A stretch of DNA of 64,000 nt, taken from Diphasiastrum complanatum. Lineage: Eukaryota; Streptophyta; Lycopodiopsida; Lycopodiales; Lycopodiaceae. Under the pieces are notes generated by a model. It saw only the letters and a list, made by a program, of their open reading frames with translations, had not been told where the DNA came from and did not search any database. Positions within the stretch are counted from its first letter, which is position 1. Every line of letters begins with the position of its first letter. Positions 37,641 through 49,030 of this stretch are shown piece after piece. The stretch is from positions 40,460,599 through 40,524,598 of the forward strand of contig CM055103.1 in the NCBI GenBank assembly GCA_029204225.1, read 5' to 3'. The position numbers and the translations under genes are program-made.

Positions 37641-37699
37641 GAAGGCTTTTAAGCCAGAAAACTGCTCTCGCTGGCGAACGCCTCCTGTGCCTGTGAGCA

Positions 37700-38070
37700 T
37701 GTCTCTTCACTCTCCTTTTAGCTCTGAAAGGTATTCCTATGGTTGATATCTCATACAATCTGCCAAAATCCACTCCTCGAGCGACATTGAAGCTGGATCC
37801 TATCCATGTTTGCCACACGATAAACAACCGCTTGCTCAAGCCCCTCGTCTTCCTCCTTTGCTTCTGCATCCTTGTTGGCTCTGGCTCTTGCCTCCTTTGA
37901 TGTGCCTGCATCCTTGGGCCATGTTTCCCTTGAATTGGCCAACTGGCTCTCTCAGAAGGGGAATCCCTGGATCCATGTGCGCCAGAAGCGCTTGCTGGCT
38001 GCTCAGCCAAAGCGCATGCACCTGAAGAAGCCAGCGACGATCAATATTAATGTTGCTTACAAACGGCAAT
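37700..38070 (-). other. possible 5' part of the OBERON-like pseudogene
   Basis: Overlapping open frames with charged, low-complexity composition. No domain was recognised; the assignment rests on position and strand only. Confidence 0.25.
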
Positions 38071-39060
38071 CAACCATAGCTCGCGGCCTGCATCCCACCC
38101 CATGCATTGCACATGCTACACCCAACTTTCACAAGCATGCATGCATGCATCCTATTTCAAACAAAGGTCTTTTGGCATTTTATATTTTAGATGCATGCAT
38201 GATTACTTGCATGTGGGATTGTTCGACCTTTAATTAAGGCCCAAACTTAAAAAATTTGTGTCACCATCACAGCTTGTCTTTAACGTTGACTTTCTTTAAA
38301 ACTCCATTGACCGACTTCAACACATAGTATTGCCTTTGCAAGGCAAGGCCAAAAACATCAACCACCATGAACACTAATCCAAAAAAAATTGTATTTGTCA
38401 TGTACCAAAGCTTGCTCACACAAAATTCCATGGTCCAAGATAAATTTTGGTACTCCATTTCAACTCTATACACTTAATTTTTCCCACAGAGAAAGTACAG
38501 GGATATCAGATACAGTTAGGATAAGATCATATAGGAATTGGACAGCAACATGAGGCAGCCAAGCTGCCAGAGAAATCTAAATCTAAGCCTTCATCCCTTC
38601 CAAGTAAGCCAGTGCAGTTGCCTTTTTCACTTACAATCACCTATAATCCCCATGGGTAACAAAGCCATCCATAAAGTGATGGGCTCAGTTTGCATCCCTT
38701 GCCAACGTGACAATTTTTTAGATGATTTTAGTGGCATTGTGGCAGTCACCACAGATTTAAAGATTCTTTCTTGATGTGGATAGGAATCTTAAGGAGCACG
38801 CTGAGCCCAAAACCAATGGGCAGCACCTCATCTGCATTAACACAAAGCATTCTACATTTCTTGACCCTCCACATCATGTCGCACAAAGTTCAAATCAGGC
38901 ATATACACTACCTCATCAACCCAACCAAGCTATCCACATCGGGCCTGAATCTCCCTGCTTTGTGGATGAGTTGCACCACTTGGGGGGCATGCACCTAGTT
39001 GCCAACTTCAATCCAGCTGCAACCAGGCAATTCTTTCACAACTGAATCATTCATTTCCTT

Positions 39061-41065
39061 TTATCTTTGCTCCCCCATCCCTCCAGCTGCTTCTGCATAG
39101 ATGTTTGACAGAAGCACATAAGGGGCAGCAATTTCTGGTTCCAATTTCACAACACATTCAAAGGCATGTCTTCCTATTTCCACATCACCATGGATTCTAG
39201 CAGCACCGAGCAAAGTCATCCAAATCACAGCATTAGGATGGATTGGCATCTTACGGATGAAGTTCTCAGCATCAGTCAGGCATCCTGCCCGGCTGAGAAG
39301 ATCAACCATACAGATATAGTGATCGATTGTTGGTATGACACCATGATCTTTACACATTGAATCGAAGAGGTGACGACCTTTATCTACTAGGCCACAATGG
39401 CTGCACGCAGATAAAATACTTACATATGTAACCTCATCAGGCTTTATACCTTCCCTTAGCATTTGCTCCCAAAGTGTGAGAGCCTCCTTGCCAAGCCCTT
39501 GCTGGGCATATCCTGCAATCATTGCATTCCATGACACCACATCTCGTTCATGCATGTTGTTGAACACCTGAAGTGCGTCCTCTATGCACCCACATTTTGC
39601 ATACATGTACACAAGGGTGCTCCCTACATTCACATTGGACTCAAAACCACTTTTGATGATGTCTAAATGGACCTGCTTGCCTTGTTCCAGGGCTGCAATG
39701 CTGGCACTTGCTTTCAGGAGAACAAGATAAGTGATCTTGTTGGGCTGCACACTTTCCTGTTTCATTTGCTCATATAGATTAAACGCCTCCTTGCCGAGCC
39801 CATGCTCTGCATATCCTGCAATCATTGCATTCCATGACACAACATCTCGTTCATGCATGTTGTTGAACACCTGACATGATTCCTCTATGCACCCACACTT
39901 TGCATACATGTCAACAAGGGTGCTACCTACAATCAAATCTGACTCAAAGCCACTTCTGATGATGTCTGAATGGAGCTGCTTGCCCAGTTCCAGGGCTGCA
40001 ATGCTGCCACATGCTTTGAGGAGAACAACGTATGTGACAATGTCAGGACGGACACCTTCCTGCTTCATTTGTTCATACAGATCAAGAGCCTCCTTGCCAA
40101 GCCCATGTTGTGCATATCCTGCAATCATCGCATTCCATGACACCACACTCCGTTCATGCATGTTGTTGAACACCTGACGTGCATCCTCTATGCACCCACA
40201 TTTGGCATGCATGTCAATGAGGGTGCTCCCTACAATCACATCTGACTCAAAACCACTTTTGATGATGTCCAAATGGAGCTGCTTGCCCTGTTCCAGAGCT
40301 GCGATGCTGGCACATGCTTTTAGGAGAATAGCATATGTGACAGTGTTGGGCCGCACACCTTCCTCTGTCATTTGCTCATACAGATCAAGAGCCTCCTTAC
40401 CAAACCCTTGCTGTGCATATCCTGCAATAATTGCTGTCCATGAAACCACATTCCGCTCATGCATGTTGTTGAACACTCGATGTGCATCCTCTATACACCC
40501 ACATTTTGCATACATGTCAATAAGGGTGTTCCCTATGGCCACATCTGACTCAAAACCACTTTTGATGACGTCCAGATGGTATTGCTTGCCCTGTTCCAGG
40601 GCTTGGATCCTGGTGCATGCTTTTAGGACAATTGCAAATGTGAACCTATTTGGTGGTAGGCCTGCCTGTTGCATTTGCTGAAAAAGATTGATAGCCTCCT
40701 TACCTTGTCTGTGATCGGCATATGCTGAAATGATAGTAGTCCATGAAAACACATTGTGTTCAGGCATTGAGTCAAATACTTGGCGTGCATCCAACACCCT
40801 AGCGCACTTAGCATACATGTTAATAAGGGTGTTTCCTAAGAAAATGTTTGAATCAAGTCCCCTTTGGACTATAAGGGCATGCACTTGCTTGCCCTCTGCC
40901 AACGCTCTCCTTCTGGTGCACTCTTTCAAAAGGCAAGCATATGTGTCAACTGGAGTTTGAATATTTTGCTGAACCATACACACCACCATACGCAGTGCCT
41001 CTTTTAATTGTCCGTCCTGACAAAGTTTGCTCACATTTTTACCAGTGTCCAAGGAATCAGGCACC
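39061..41065 (-). other. PLS PPR array exon of gene 2
   Basis: About 667 residues. The P-L-S triplets are highly alike (VVSWNAMIAGYAQHGLGKEA and variants), a sign of recent triplet duplication. The E region is truncated after YVLLSNIYAEAAGG. PGCSWIEVGN can still be read downstream in another frame at about 38985-39020. Confidence 0.9.
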
Positions 41066-43050
41066 CTGCATCATGATTCATACAATAATTACGAAAAAAA
41101 GCATGAAAAAACTCGAATTTTTAAGCAACAACAAAGAGATGCTGTAATCTTAGCCTAGAGCTCCGCAGTTCACACCAGGAGTGAAACCATACCCTGATCT
41201 CAATCCACCACCAGATTGCATCTGATCCAATGCCATAGCAGCCAACTTTGCTTTAACCCAGGGAGGGTTCAGCCAACCTTCGACCCACAAACCCTCATGT
41301 GTACGCTTATGTTCAAAGTCTGGGTAATTTGGATTTTTCTACATAACAGTACACACATCAGCAGACATAATACCATCAAGGTAGGGAGAATGACTACAAA
41401 TCAGCCTCATATACCATAGGTAGTACCACTCACTGGGGACCAATCAAAAGTCATTAGCCAAAGAAACTTAAGCAAGAAATAAACAGTCCAAATCAGCGTC
41501 TGGGCTTCAGTTTACAGGTCATCTTCAAAGGCGTTGTTGCTTTGTTAAGATAGATGGATAGCCACACCTTGATAAATCTGTTGTCCCACCACTGCAATGG
41601 ATCGGAGAAAAACTCTTGCCAGAGCTGTTCCACTCTAAGTACTTTTCCTGCATGTCTCATAACAATGGCGAAATATGATTAAGGAATGTTGACGTAGCCA
41701 GCTCAAGCATCTCTGCTAATTCACACCTCTCCAGTCAGGCAATGCTGATGACGACATAGAAATGCCATGCAGTGAGAAAGATTTTTGCCTAAATTCAGTG
41801 GCTAACATTTGCCGAAAGGTTAATATTTAATCACATTGATATTTCATTCAAGACACTCAAGTGCAAAGTAGGTTCAATTGTGCATGAATAAATATGAAAT
41901 TTGCCCAAAAGTTTAGAGCTTATAAATTTTCTATGACCTCATTGGCCAAGTTAATGTAACCATCGACCTCCTTTTTTTTATATTATAAGGTGTATTTTAG
42001 GGATGAGCCAACCTTAGGTAGATGTTGGCTATCTTCTGTGAAGGGTAATTTTCAAGGAACTTTAAGTGAAAATTTTGAATCTTTCCACCATCGTTTGACA
42101 GGCAAATAAGATTTTTGAAGGTGAATGAACAAGCTTGCCCCGGGAAACTATTTCAGATGCAAAACAAAACTTTTAGGTGGGCCAGCTTGTTTTGTAATGA
42201 CCTAAAGGAAAAATTTCATGATCAGACGAGCATAACCGGCGTTCTCTCTGAAGAATCAAAATCTTACCGATAAAACTAAATTTTACCATTTTAAAGATAA
42301 CAAATTCGCTCTATATAGATCAATTGTTTATAGAATAAAACTATCAAGGTGACACTGGTGAGAATAACAAGAAACATACCACAGGTTAAAAACCCGGATT
42401 GCCCTTGTTTCTGACCTTGTACCATGACAGCTAGCGTGGCATGTGCCCAGAGAGAGTTTAGCCTGCTATTGATCCATAGTGCCTTCTCCACAATACTCCT
42501 ATGTTTGAAAGCCGAAAATCTTTGATTTTTCTGGAAAAAAGTATTAGCATCAGGTATATCAATTCAAGCAAATCCACTTAAATGTTCACAACTCTTGGAT
42601 TACAGAAGACTGTAACCAGGAAAGCTCCTAAAGGTGCTAGAATGAACGATCATAGCTCAGCTCAAGTCTTGGACTACAGTGAGTCCATCGCAAAACTTAG
42701 AGCAAGATAGGCCTTGGACCCACAACCCTAATAGAGCAAGCTGGTGAGCTATCTATATGGAAACTGAACTGCCAGCTGAATTCTGAAGCAGACAAAGAAC
42801 TAACCCCCTTAAAAGTAAGATCATGCAGGGCAAATTCAGAGAAAAATGCCTCTCTTGTACCCTACAGTGTGTGAATAAATGAATTCCATAGATAGGGTAG
42901 TGGCAGTTTCACCTTGTTAGTCCTATTATCCCAGCACTGCGAAGGATCTGAGAAGAGCTCTTCCCAATTTTGTTTTGTTCGCCATGATTGGGCACCTTGA
43001 AGATGATTTGGGTTCTCACAAAGGCTTACCCAACCTCCTGCTGCGGCCAT
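39061..43050 (-). CDS. PDF-motif/PPR fusion protein, gene 2 (839 aa, five exons, model)
   Basis: Exons on the minus strand are 42913-43050, 42380-42530, 41568-41647, 41193-41338 and 39061-41065. Phases match gene 1 exon by exon, and the sum of 2520 nt is divisible by three. The first exon corresponds to exons 1 and 2 of gene 1 without an intron. The PPR exon begins VPDSLDTGKN with GTG, and an in-frame TGA lies just upstream, so a stand-alone PPR protein has no ATG at that point. There are five MYAKCG-type S motifs (the third reads MHAKCG), against three in gene 1. PDF motif 1 is worn (QCWDNR, FSAF in place of PDF); motif 2 is intact (NPNYPDFEHK, LWVEGWLNPPWVKAKLA). A 4-bp loss near 39085 ends the protein early in the E region. 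Probable organellar RNA/DNA-binding factor, weakened relative to gene 1. Confidence 0.7.
41066..41192 (-). other. 127-bp intron joining PDF and PPR exons (gene 2)
   Basis: Donor GG|GTATGG and acceptor GATGCAG|GG. The joined codons read RSG-VPDS, the same as in gene 1. Confidence 0.65.
41193..43050 (-). other. PDF-motif exons of gene 2
   Basis: The first halves of the motifs are WEELFSDPSQCWDNRTNK and LWQEFFSDPLQWWDNRFIK. The second halves start KNQRFSAFKHRS and KNPNYPDFEHKR. All four edges coincide with GT/AG at the same residue positions as in gene 1. Confidence 0.78.
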
Positions 43051-43658
43051 ATCTAATCTGCTCTGCTTTGCTTGGCTTGGCTTGCATCTGAGACAGAAAT
43101 CCTTACTGTTTCTACAGCTTGTCAATTGGCGCGTGACTCAGGCGCTGACTGTTGGTGGTGTGATTTCTTGGTCCACTGGTGAAAGTGAAAAGTGAAATAA
43201 CAATCCGTTGAGTTCCGTTCCTTAGCTGTTTGCCTACGTTCTTTTCGAAGCAGCAACGCTGAAACAGTATATGCGTGACTTTGGAGAGTGATGGCAGAAG
43301 AATCGGCTTCATCGCATATCTGTCTTATGTCTTATGTCCGTATCTGCGCTACACTTGCAACAATTCCTTAAAAGGCTAGATTAGGCGCTCTTTTCTGGAT
43401 ATATTGCTGGGAAAGCTTTTCCTCTTCTATCGAGGAGCACTGCTGGTGATGGACTGCGGCCTCTCCCGTTTTTCCTCCTCCGATTCTTAGTACAGATCAT
43501 GTATGAAGACGGTCAATTCTGGCAAAGACATCGGTAGCAGTTGATCCTTCAAAAGAAGCAGCATCACTTGGTTCAGTTTTATCTCCTGCACCAAAGGTTA
43601 CACCTTCAATTTCACTTACACCTTTACAACAACAACAACACCTACCCCTCTATCATGA

Positions 43659-46600
43659 GTGCCTTCTCCCTATCATCAGTGCCTTAGTGCCTTCTCCCTG
43701 GGCATTCCTCGTGTTGTTTTAAAGCTGGGAGGATCTTTACCTGTCAATATGGTTCCTCAAGAATCATCTCATTCTTTGCAACTCTCGGATTTCAATCCTC
43801 TTGCTCGACGTGAAGAAAAGAGACCTGCTTTCCCTTCTAAACATCCTTCTAGTGCTTCCCCTTCATGCACACGTCGTGAAGCCCACCGTGATGTTGTGGA
43901 TTCCTTGCTTGTTTCCTCTAGCCAGGTGGTGCCATACTGTTCGCCCCATCTTCGCCACCAACTTTCTTCCTCTCTTTCAGTTTCTCAGCTTTCTCCTTCC
44001 TCCTCTTCTCGCCCTCGTGCTCCATGTGCAGACTGTGGTCGCCTTTATGTGCAAGGTGTCGGTCTTTCATAACGCTTGCTCTGCTTTTCATCAACAGCTC
44101 GCATTAACCAATGTCGACCTTGCACCTCATCCTGCTCCCACTTCGCCACCTGACTCGGCTTGGACCTAGATTCACTCCCTTGATATTTTGACCGCTTTTC
44201 TTTCACCTAGGTTTCTCTCGTCCTCGTCTTTATGCACACATTCCTTTGCCTTGCGCTTAGACGTCCAGAGAGCTTTGTCCTTACCTTTGTCTCATCTGGC
44301 TTCCAACCCTTCTAATATTGCAGCTTGGCATGCCTTTTTCCTTTTTTCTCTCTGGTGTTTGCCTCTGCCTCCTCGGGGTGGTGATGCTGGTCATAGGGAA
44401 ACTCGCAACAAGATTCGTCGCTTTATGTCAGGAGATTGGGAAAATCTGCAAGAAGAGCATTTTCTTCATTGTCATGCGCTTGCTGCTCAACGGGATTCGA
44501 CTTCAGATGGTGTTTCTATACCTCATGTTCATCATTGGTTGTGTCGTTGTGTTTTACTTGGGCAAGTGGGTGAGTATTCTCGTGCAGCTCGTGCTCTTGC
44601 TCCTACAAGTCCAGCTACTCCTTCTGCTACCGCCCTTTAGGCTTTAAAGCTTCTTCATCCATCGGCAAATGACTCCCTTCTCTCTTTTGTTGAGGACTTT
44701 GAACCTGATTCTGATTTGCAGCTCTTAGAATCTCATTTTCTTAATGCTTTTCTACGTAGCCCTCATATGTCAACTTGGGGTCCTTCTGGTATGGTTTTCG
44801 AACATCTTCACGACTGTTTTTCTCTTGATGACTCTGCTAGCAGGTTTGGTTTGCTCTTTCAAGTTTGCTCTTCCGTAGCATGTGGCCTTATTCTTCTTTC
44901 TATTGCTCGTATTCTTGGTGCTGCTCGTTTGATAGCCTTGGATAAGTCTGGCGGTGAAGTGTGTCCCATTGTTGTTGGAGAGGTTTTATACATATTGGTT
45001 TCTAGTGCTCTTGGTTTTTAGCTTTCTGACAGTTTTCATGACCACATGTTTCCTCATCAATTCATTGTGCTACTCCTGGCGGTTGCGAGACAGTCGTACA
45101 TTCTTTGCTACTACCTTGGATCTTCATCCAGATTGGGTTGTCCTTCAAGTGGATGTTAAAAATGCTTTCAATTCTGTTTCCCGAGGGGCCATTTTCCAAG
45201 AACTTTGTGCGGCTCACGGTCCTCTCGCTAAGCTCATTCTGTTTGTTCACTCTTTTTATTCCATGGATGCGCCTCTATATTTCAGTCATGCTTCTCGCTC
45301 AAGTGATGTTTCGGTTATCCCGTCTGCTGATGGTATCAGACAAGGTGATCCCTTGGGTGGTGTTCTTTTTGCTTTGACGCACTTTCGAGCATTGCGTGCT
45401 TCTTCTGCTGCTTTTCCTTTTTGTTTGTTTTCCTCTATTACTGATGACATGCATATAAGCTCTCTAAGTGTGTTGCTTGGTGTCCTCAGGGCCTCCTTCC
45501 TGAGCTCCCTTTACCTACCGGTTTCAATACTCCGGTTGATGGGATTCGAGCGCTTGGTATTCCTATAAGTTTCTCGGATTTTGTGGCTTCCTCTTTGCGG
45601 GACACTTTGGGCACGCATCTTCGTCACGCTGATTTGCTACCAAAGCTTGGCAACTCTCAAGTTGCTCTAGGGATTCTCACTCAATGCTTCGCTCAACGGC
45701 CAAGTTATATTCTACGGTGTGTTCCTCCCTCTCCTGATGTTTTGGCTTTGCTATAGGATTTCTAATATTACTTTATCAGATATTTTGGGTTGCTCAATGG
45801 GTTCAAAAACCTTTCGTATTCCCAATGGTCAATTCGTTAAGCGACAAGTCTCTCTTCCCGCTTCGTCCGGAGGTGTTGGTCTTACTTGCACAGCTTCTAT
45901 TGCTCCAGCTGCTTTTATGGGAAGTTGGGCCCTTGTTGCCTCTGCACTTATCTCTCGGTTTCAGCAGGACAACAAGCCCATTCTTCTTAATTCAGTAGCT
46001 CATGTGGAAACAGACATTCTTCCTTTCCAACAACATCTTTGTGCGGCCAAGGATCTCATCCCTCCACCTGTGTGAGCTTCTTTGCCTCCCTTTGAGACCT
46101 TGCTTAGCCATCAGCGTTCTCATTTTCAAAAGTATCTTTTGGAACGCTTCCACTCACATACTTTCACTCAGTTTCTCAGTGATTCACCTTCCGATGAGAC
46201 TCAGGCTCGCCTTCTATCTTGTGCAGGCCCGGGTGCTGGTGCTTGGCTTGTTGCGCACCCTGTTGTTCCACACTTGCGCCTTTCTTCAGAGTTGTTTCTC
46301 ACCGCTCTTCGGGTTAGGTTGGGTCTCCCTCATCATGTGCTGGCAGGTTTGACCAAATGTTCCTGTGGTCACCCTCTTGATCCTATTGGCACTCATCTCA
46401 TGCGTTGCCCTTCTGGCGGAGAGCGCACTGCGACTCATGATTCCATTCGTGACATATTGGCATCTATTGCACATGAGTGCAGCTTTCATGTTGTCCAGGA
46501 GCAGACCCACATCTTGTCTGTGTCTAATTCACAGTCGTCTCGACGTCGAGTTGATATTGTCTTTCATGCGAGGGGATTCGCACGCTTGGAGATCTTGTTG

Positions 46601-46878
46601 TTGCTGATCCTTCGCGGCTTGACCTCCTTCGCCATGCTTCAACTACTCAGGGTGCCGCTGCTTCTTATGCAGCTCTAGATAAAGAGAGAAATTATTCACA
46701 TCGCACTCTTGGAGAAGATTTTATTTCTTTTGCTTTGGAAACATATGGGTGCCTGCATAAGAAATTCGATGATTTTCTACCATCTTGTGCAAGTTTTGCA
46801 GTGAAACTCCAAGGACTTGGTGCCTCACCTTTATCTATCATTACGGCTTATTATCGTCAACGAGTTTCTAAGACTTAA
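43659..46878 (+). pseudogene. non-LTR-type reverse transcriptase with C-terminal zinc motif and endonuclease-like region
   Basis: Order on the plus strand: a Ser/Pro-rich N-terminus; a cysteine motif (CADCGRLY, about 44026-44050) where the frame shifts; a region with WGPSGMVFEHL (about 44775-44810); then the RT core LQVDVKNAFNSVSR (about 45138-45180), IRQGDPLGGVLFAL (about 45335-45376) and the catalytic SITDDMHI (about 45436-45459). About 45 residues seem missing after this box; the thumb region resumes as KCVAWCPQGLLPEL. Next come SLPASSGGVGLTCTASIAP and CSCGHPLDPIGTHLMRC (CxC...HxxxC, about 46363-46413). VDIVFHARG follows (about 46547), and after a frame change the end (ALDKERNYSHRTLG...) runs to TAA 46876-46878. 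This order fits endonuclease-bearing R2/Utopia-like retroelements. Stops at 44638, 45019, 45754 and 46073 make it inactive. Confidence 0.72.
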
Positions 46879-47165
46879 CAATGCACTCAGGCACTTGCAA
46901 TACTTTGACGTGCCGTAGTTGCAGGAACGACTGCTTCACAGCTTCCTGCACTACCTAAACTTCCAACTGTCTTAACTAGCGACTTACACCAAGCAGTAGG
47001 CTTTATGTAGATACTCTATGAGATTGTTGCTTTGTTATAGTTGTACAATATCTCAATTCGCCTTATGGCTTTACGCTCTCAACATGCATTCCTTTGTACT
47101 CTGATGGGTTTTCCCATCTTTTATTAATAAAAACAAGAAGTTCTCATTGAGGCTAGGCTGCATCA
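46879..47165 (+). other. 3' tail of the RT element
   Basis: Non-coding. It ends near a ttttattaataaaaacaag A-rich stretch (about 47119-47138) that may mark the element's 3' end. Confidence 0.4.
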
Positions 47166-47329
47166 TAGAAGCATGCCTTCCCACAACCCTTCTAACAACC
47201 CTCTAATGGGCCTGCTCCCACTTACACATTAGCTAAGTGGTAGTTAGATTACTGCTAACTTCTGCAAGTTACCTAACTGGCATTCTTGTTGTCCCACCAA
47301 CTATTATCTATCTCAGTAATGTCGTAACT

Positions 47330-47569
47330 GAGGTGGTGCCCCATCTCACACCCACTATCCCGCTTTCCTTGCATATCATGCAGGAAATCCGCAACATTCT
47401 GGACCTTAACAGATTTCATCTCTGCATTAATTGGAGATCTAGGTCCAAAACCATACATAAGCATAAAAGGACTATAACCTGTATGCTTTCTACTATTGTA
47501 TGCAAACTCAATTAGAGAAATGTAATCTTCCCAATGGGATCGCATGTGAAAAACATATGTCCTCAACAT
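47330..47569 (-). pseudogene. Ty3/gypsy integrase fragment
   Basis: Reads HWEDYISLIEFAYNSRKHTG and SPFMLMYGFGPRSPI, the conserved end of the gypsy integrase core. No other domain of the element remains nearby, so this is an isolated fragment. The glutamate-bearing part upstream is missing. Confidence 0.8.
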
Positions 47570-47759
47570 ATCTAGTCAATGTCCAAGTGGCTTCAACATT
47601 GTTTAGATTGGCAAAAGGTGTAGATTATTGTGCAACCTTAGAGTTCTTTGGGATTTGTAGAAGCATACTGTATCGAGCTATGCGCTAGGTGGTTGGGACA
47701 ATCGATTAACCTTGGGTTCTCACCTCACTTGGCACACAAGAGCGATCATGCAATAATTC

Positions 47760-48323
47760 ATGCAATGTTATAAGCATATGTGGTTTGCTGAACTGTCAAG
47801 CTACCATAAATGGTTGCCACATCTTAATAATCAAACATGTGGGGGCCTTGGCTTTGGATTACTCAATCGCAAGCAAATGCATAGCATTCTACTCCAAGCC
47901 ATTTGTGGCATAAACAAAAGGTTCACAAACATTTCCATTGGTTTCCCGTGATCTTTGAATGATAGACAACTGCTCAGATTATTGAGTTTCTATGACAAAG
48001 CGAGCCGTAGAGAGATGCTCAACAGACCTCTAGTTTTGATCAACGATGGTTTGGGTATATTGCCCCAATATGTTTTGCGTGACTAGGGCTACGTGCAAGC
48101 CCCATGGCTCATGTGCCTTTACGATGGTGAGGGAGAGGGTCGCTTGTCATTGGTACAAAAAAATTATAACAAGGAACATGTTTGTGGTCGTCTTCATATC
48201 GAGCAGGCATTTGGGATATTGAAAGGCACTTGGCATGAGCTATCATCACCAAGCTGTTTGCATGTCAAATTTCTACTCTCTGCTATGAGAGCATGTTGCA
48301 TTCTATTAAAAAGTGGGATTTGA
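47760..48323 (+). pseudogene. PIF/Harbinger (HARBI1-like) transposase remnant
   Basis: One frame, broken by TGA at 47949-47951 and TAG near 48085. It reads SILLQAICGINKRFTNISIG, then LNDRQLLRLLSFYDKA, NRPLVLINDGLGILPQYVL, the GYVQAPWLMCLYDG block, and HIEQAFGILKGTWHEL, which carries the last catalytic glutamate. The D of the preceding D-x-GY motif stands directly before the TAG. Upstream helix-turn-helix parts are not readable. Confidence 0.78.
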
Positions 48324-49030
48324 GGACCTACAAAAATCTACCACGACCTCCATGCATGTGAGCTAGACAAACTCGGATTTTCAACACGTAAGGTTATTTG
48401 TAATTCTGATCTATTTTGTCAAAAAAGTTTAATTTTTTGCAAAAATACTAGTATCTTTCTGCAACCTTCACCGGTCATTCTGAGATTTCCAAATTTAGTA
48501 ATCCTTCATTTTTGAGTTTGGTAAATGTTAGTTCCATCTAAATTGTTCAAAAAATCCATTTAAACTCTTGCCAAGTTGTAAAAGCCTCATTCTTCGCCAA
48601 AAGAACTTTCTCCAATTCTACCACATGTCTATTTTTGTCAAATCCATCTCCAATCAGACGGGTGAAGATTTCAAATTTGTCAGAAACAACCATTTAAGTG
48701 ATTTTTTTATTATTATCTAAAATAACAGTGAAAAACTCACACCAAGTTAACCTTCACCAGTACTATTTTTTAATACTGACCTTACTGATTTAGCTACTAT
48801 TAAATCTGTGAAAAATTCTGAGTTGATAAGACACTGATATCTAAGATTTTTCCATCTTTAGAGTGTATAGTTACTTGATCAAGATTTAATTGAAAAATCT
48901 AGGTCCAATCTCATCTACATAGTTATACTTTACAGATTTACCATTTTTTCTGAAGAAATTCTTAAAAGATGATAGAATCAAATTCAAAACCAGAGGTTTA
49001 GGAACTCCAATCTTGTCCTATCATCAAATG
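48324..49030. other. spacer
   Basis: AT-rich, nothing recognised. Confidence 0.4.

Larger units (their letters stand above)
38480..43130. repeat. segmental duplication, copy 2
   Basis: Aligns with 16620-20690 in the same orientation; see that entry. Confidence 0.8.

Noticed and set aside
37346-37696. Plus-strand frame of 116 aa
   Set aside because: Antisense of the OBERON-like cysteine-rich region.
43801-44169. Independent 122-aa protein
   Set aside because: It overlaps the N-terminal part of the RT element; its second half continues that protein after a frameshift.
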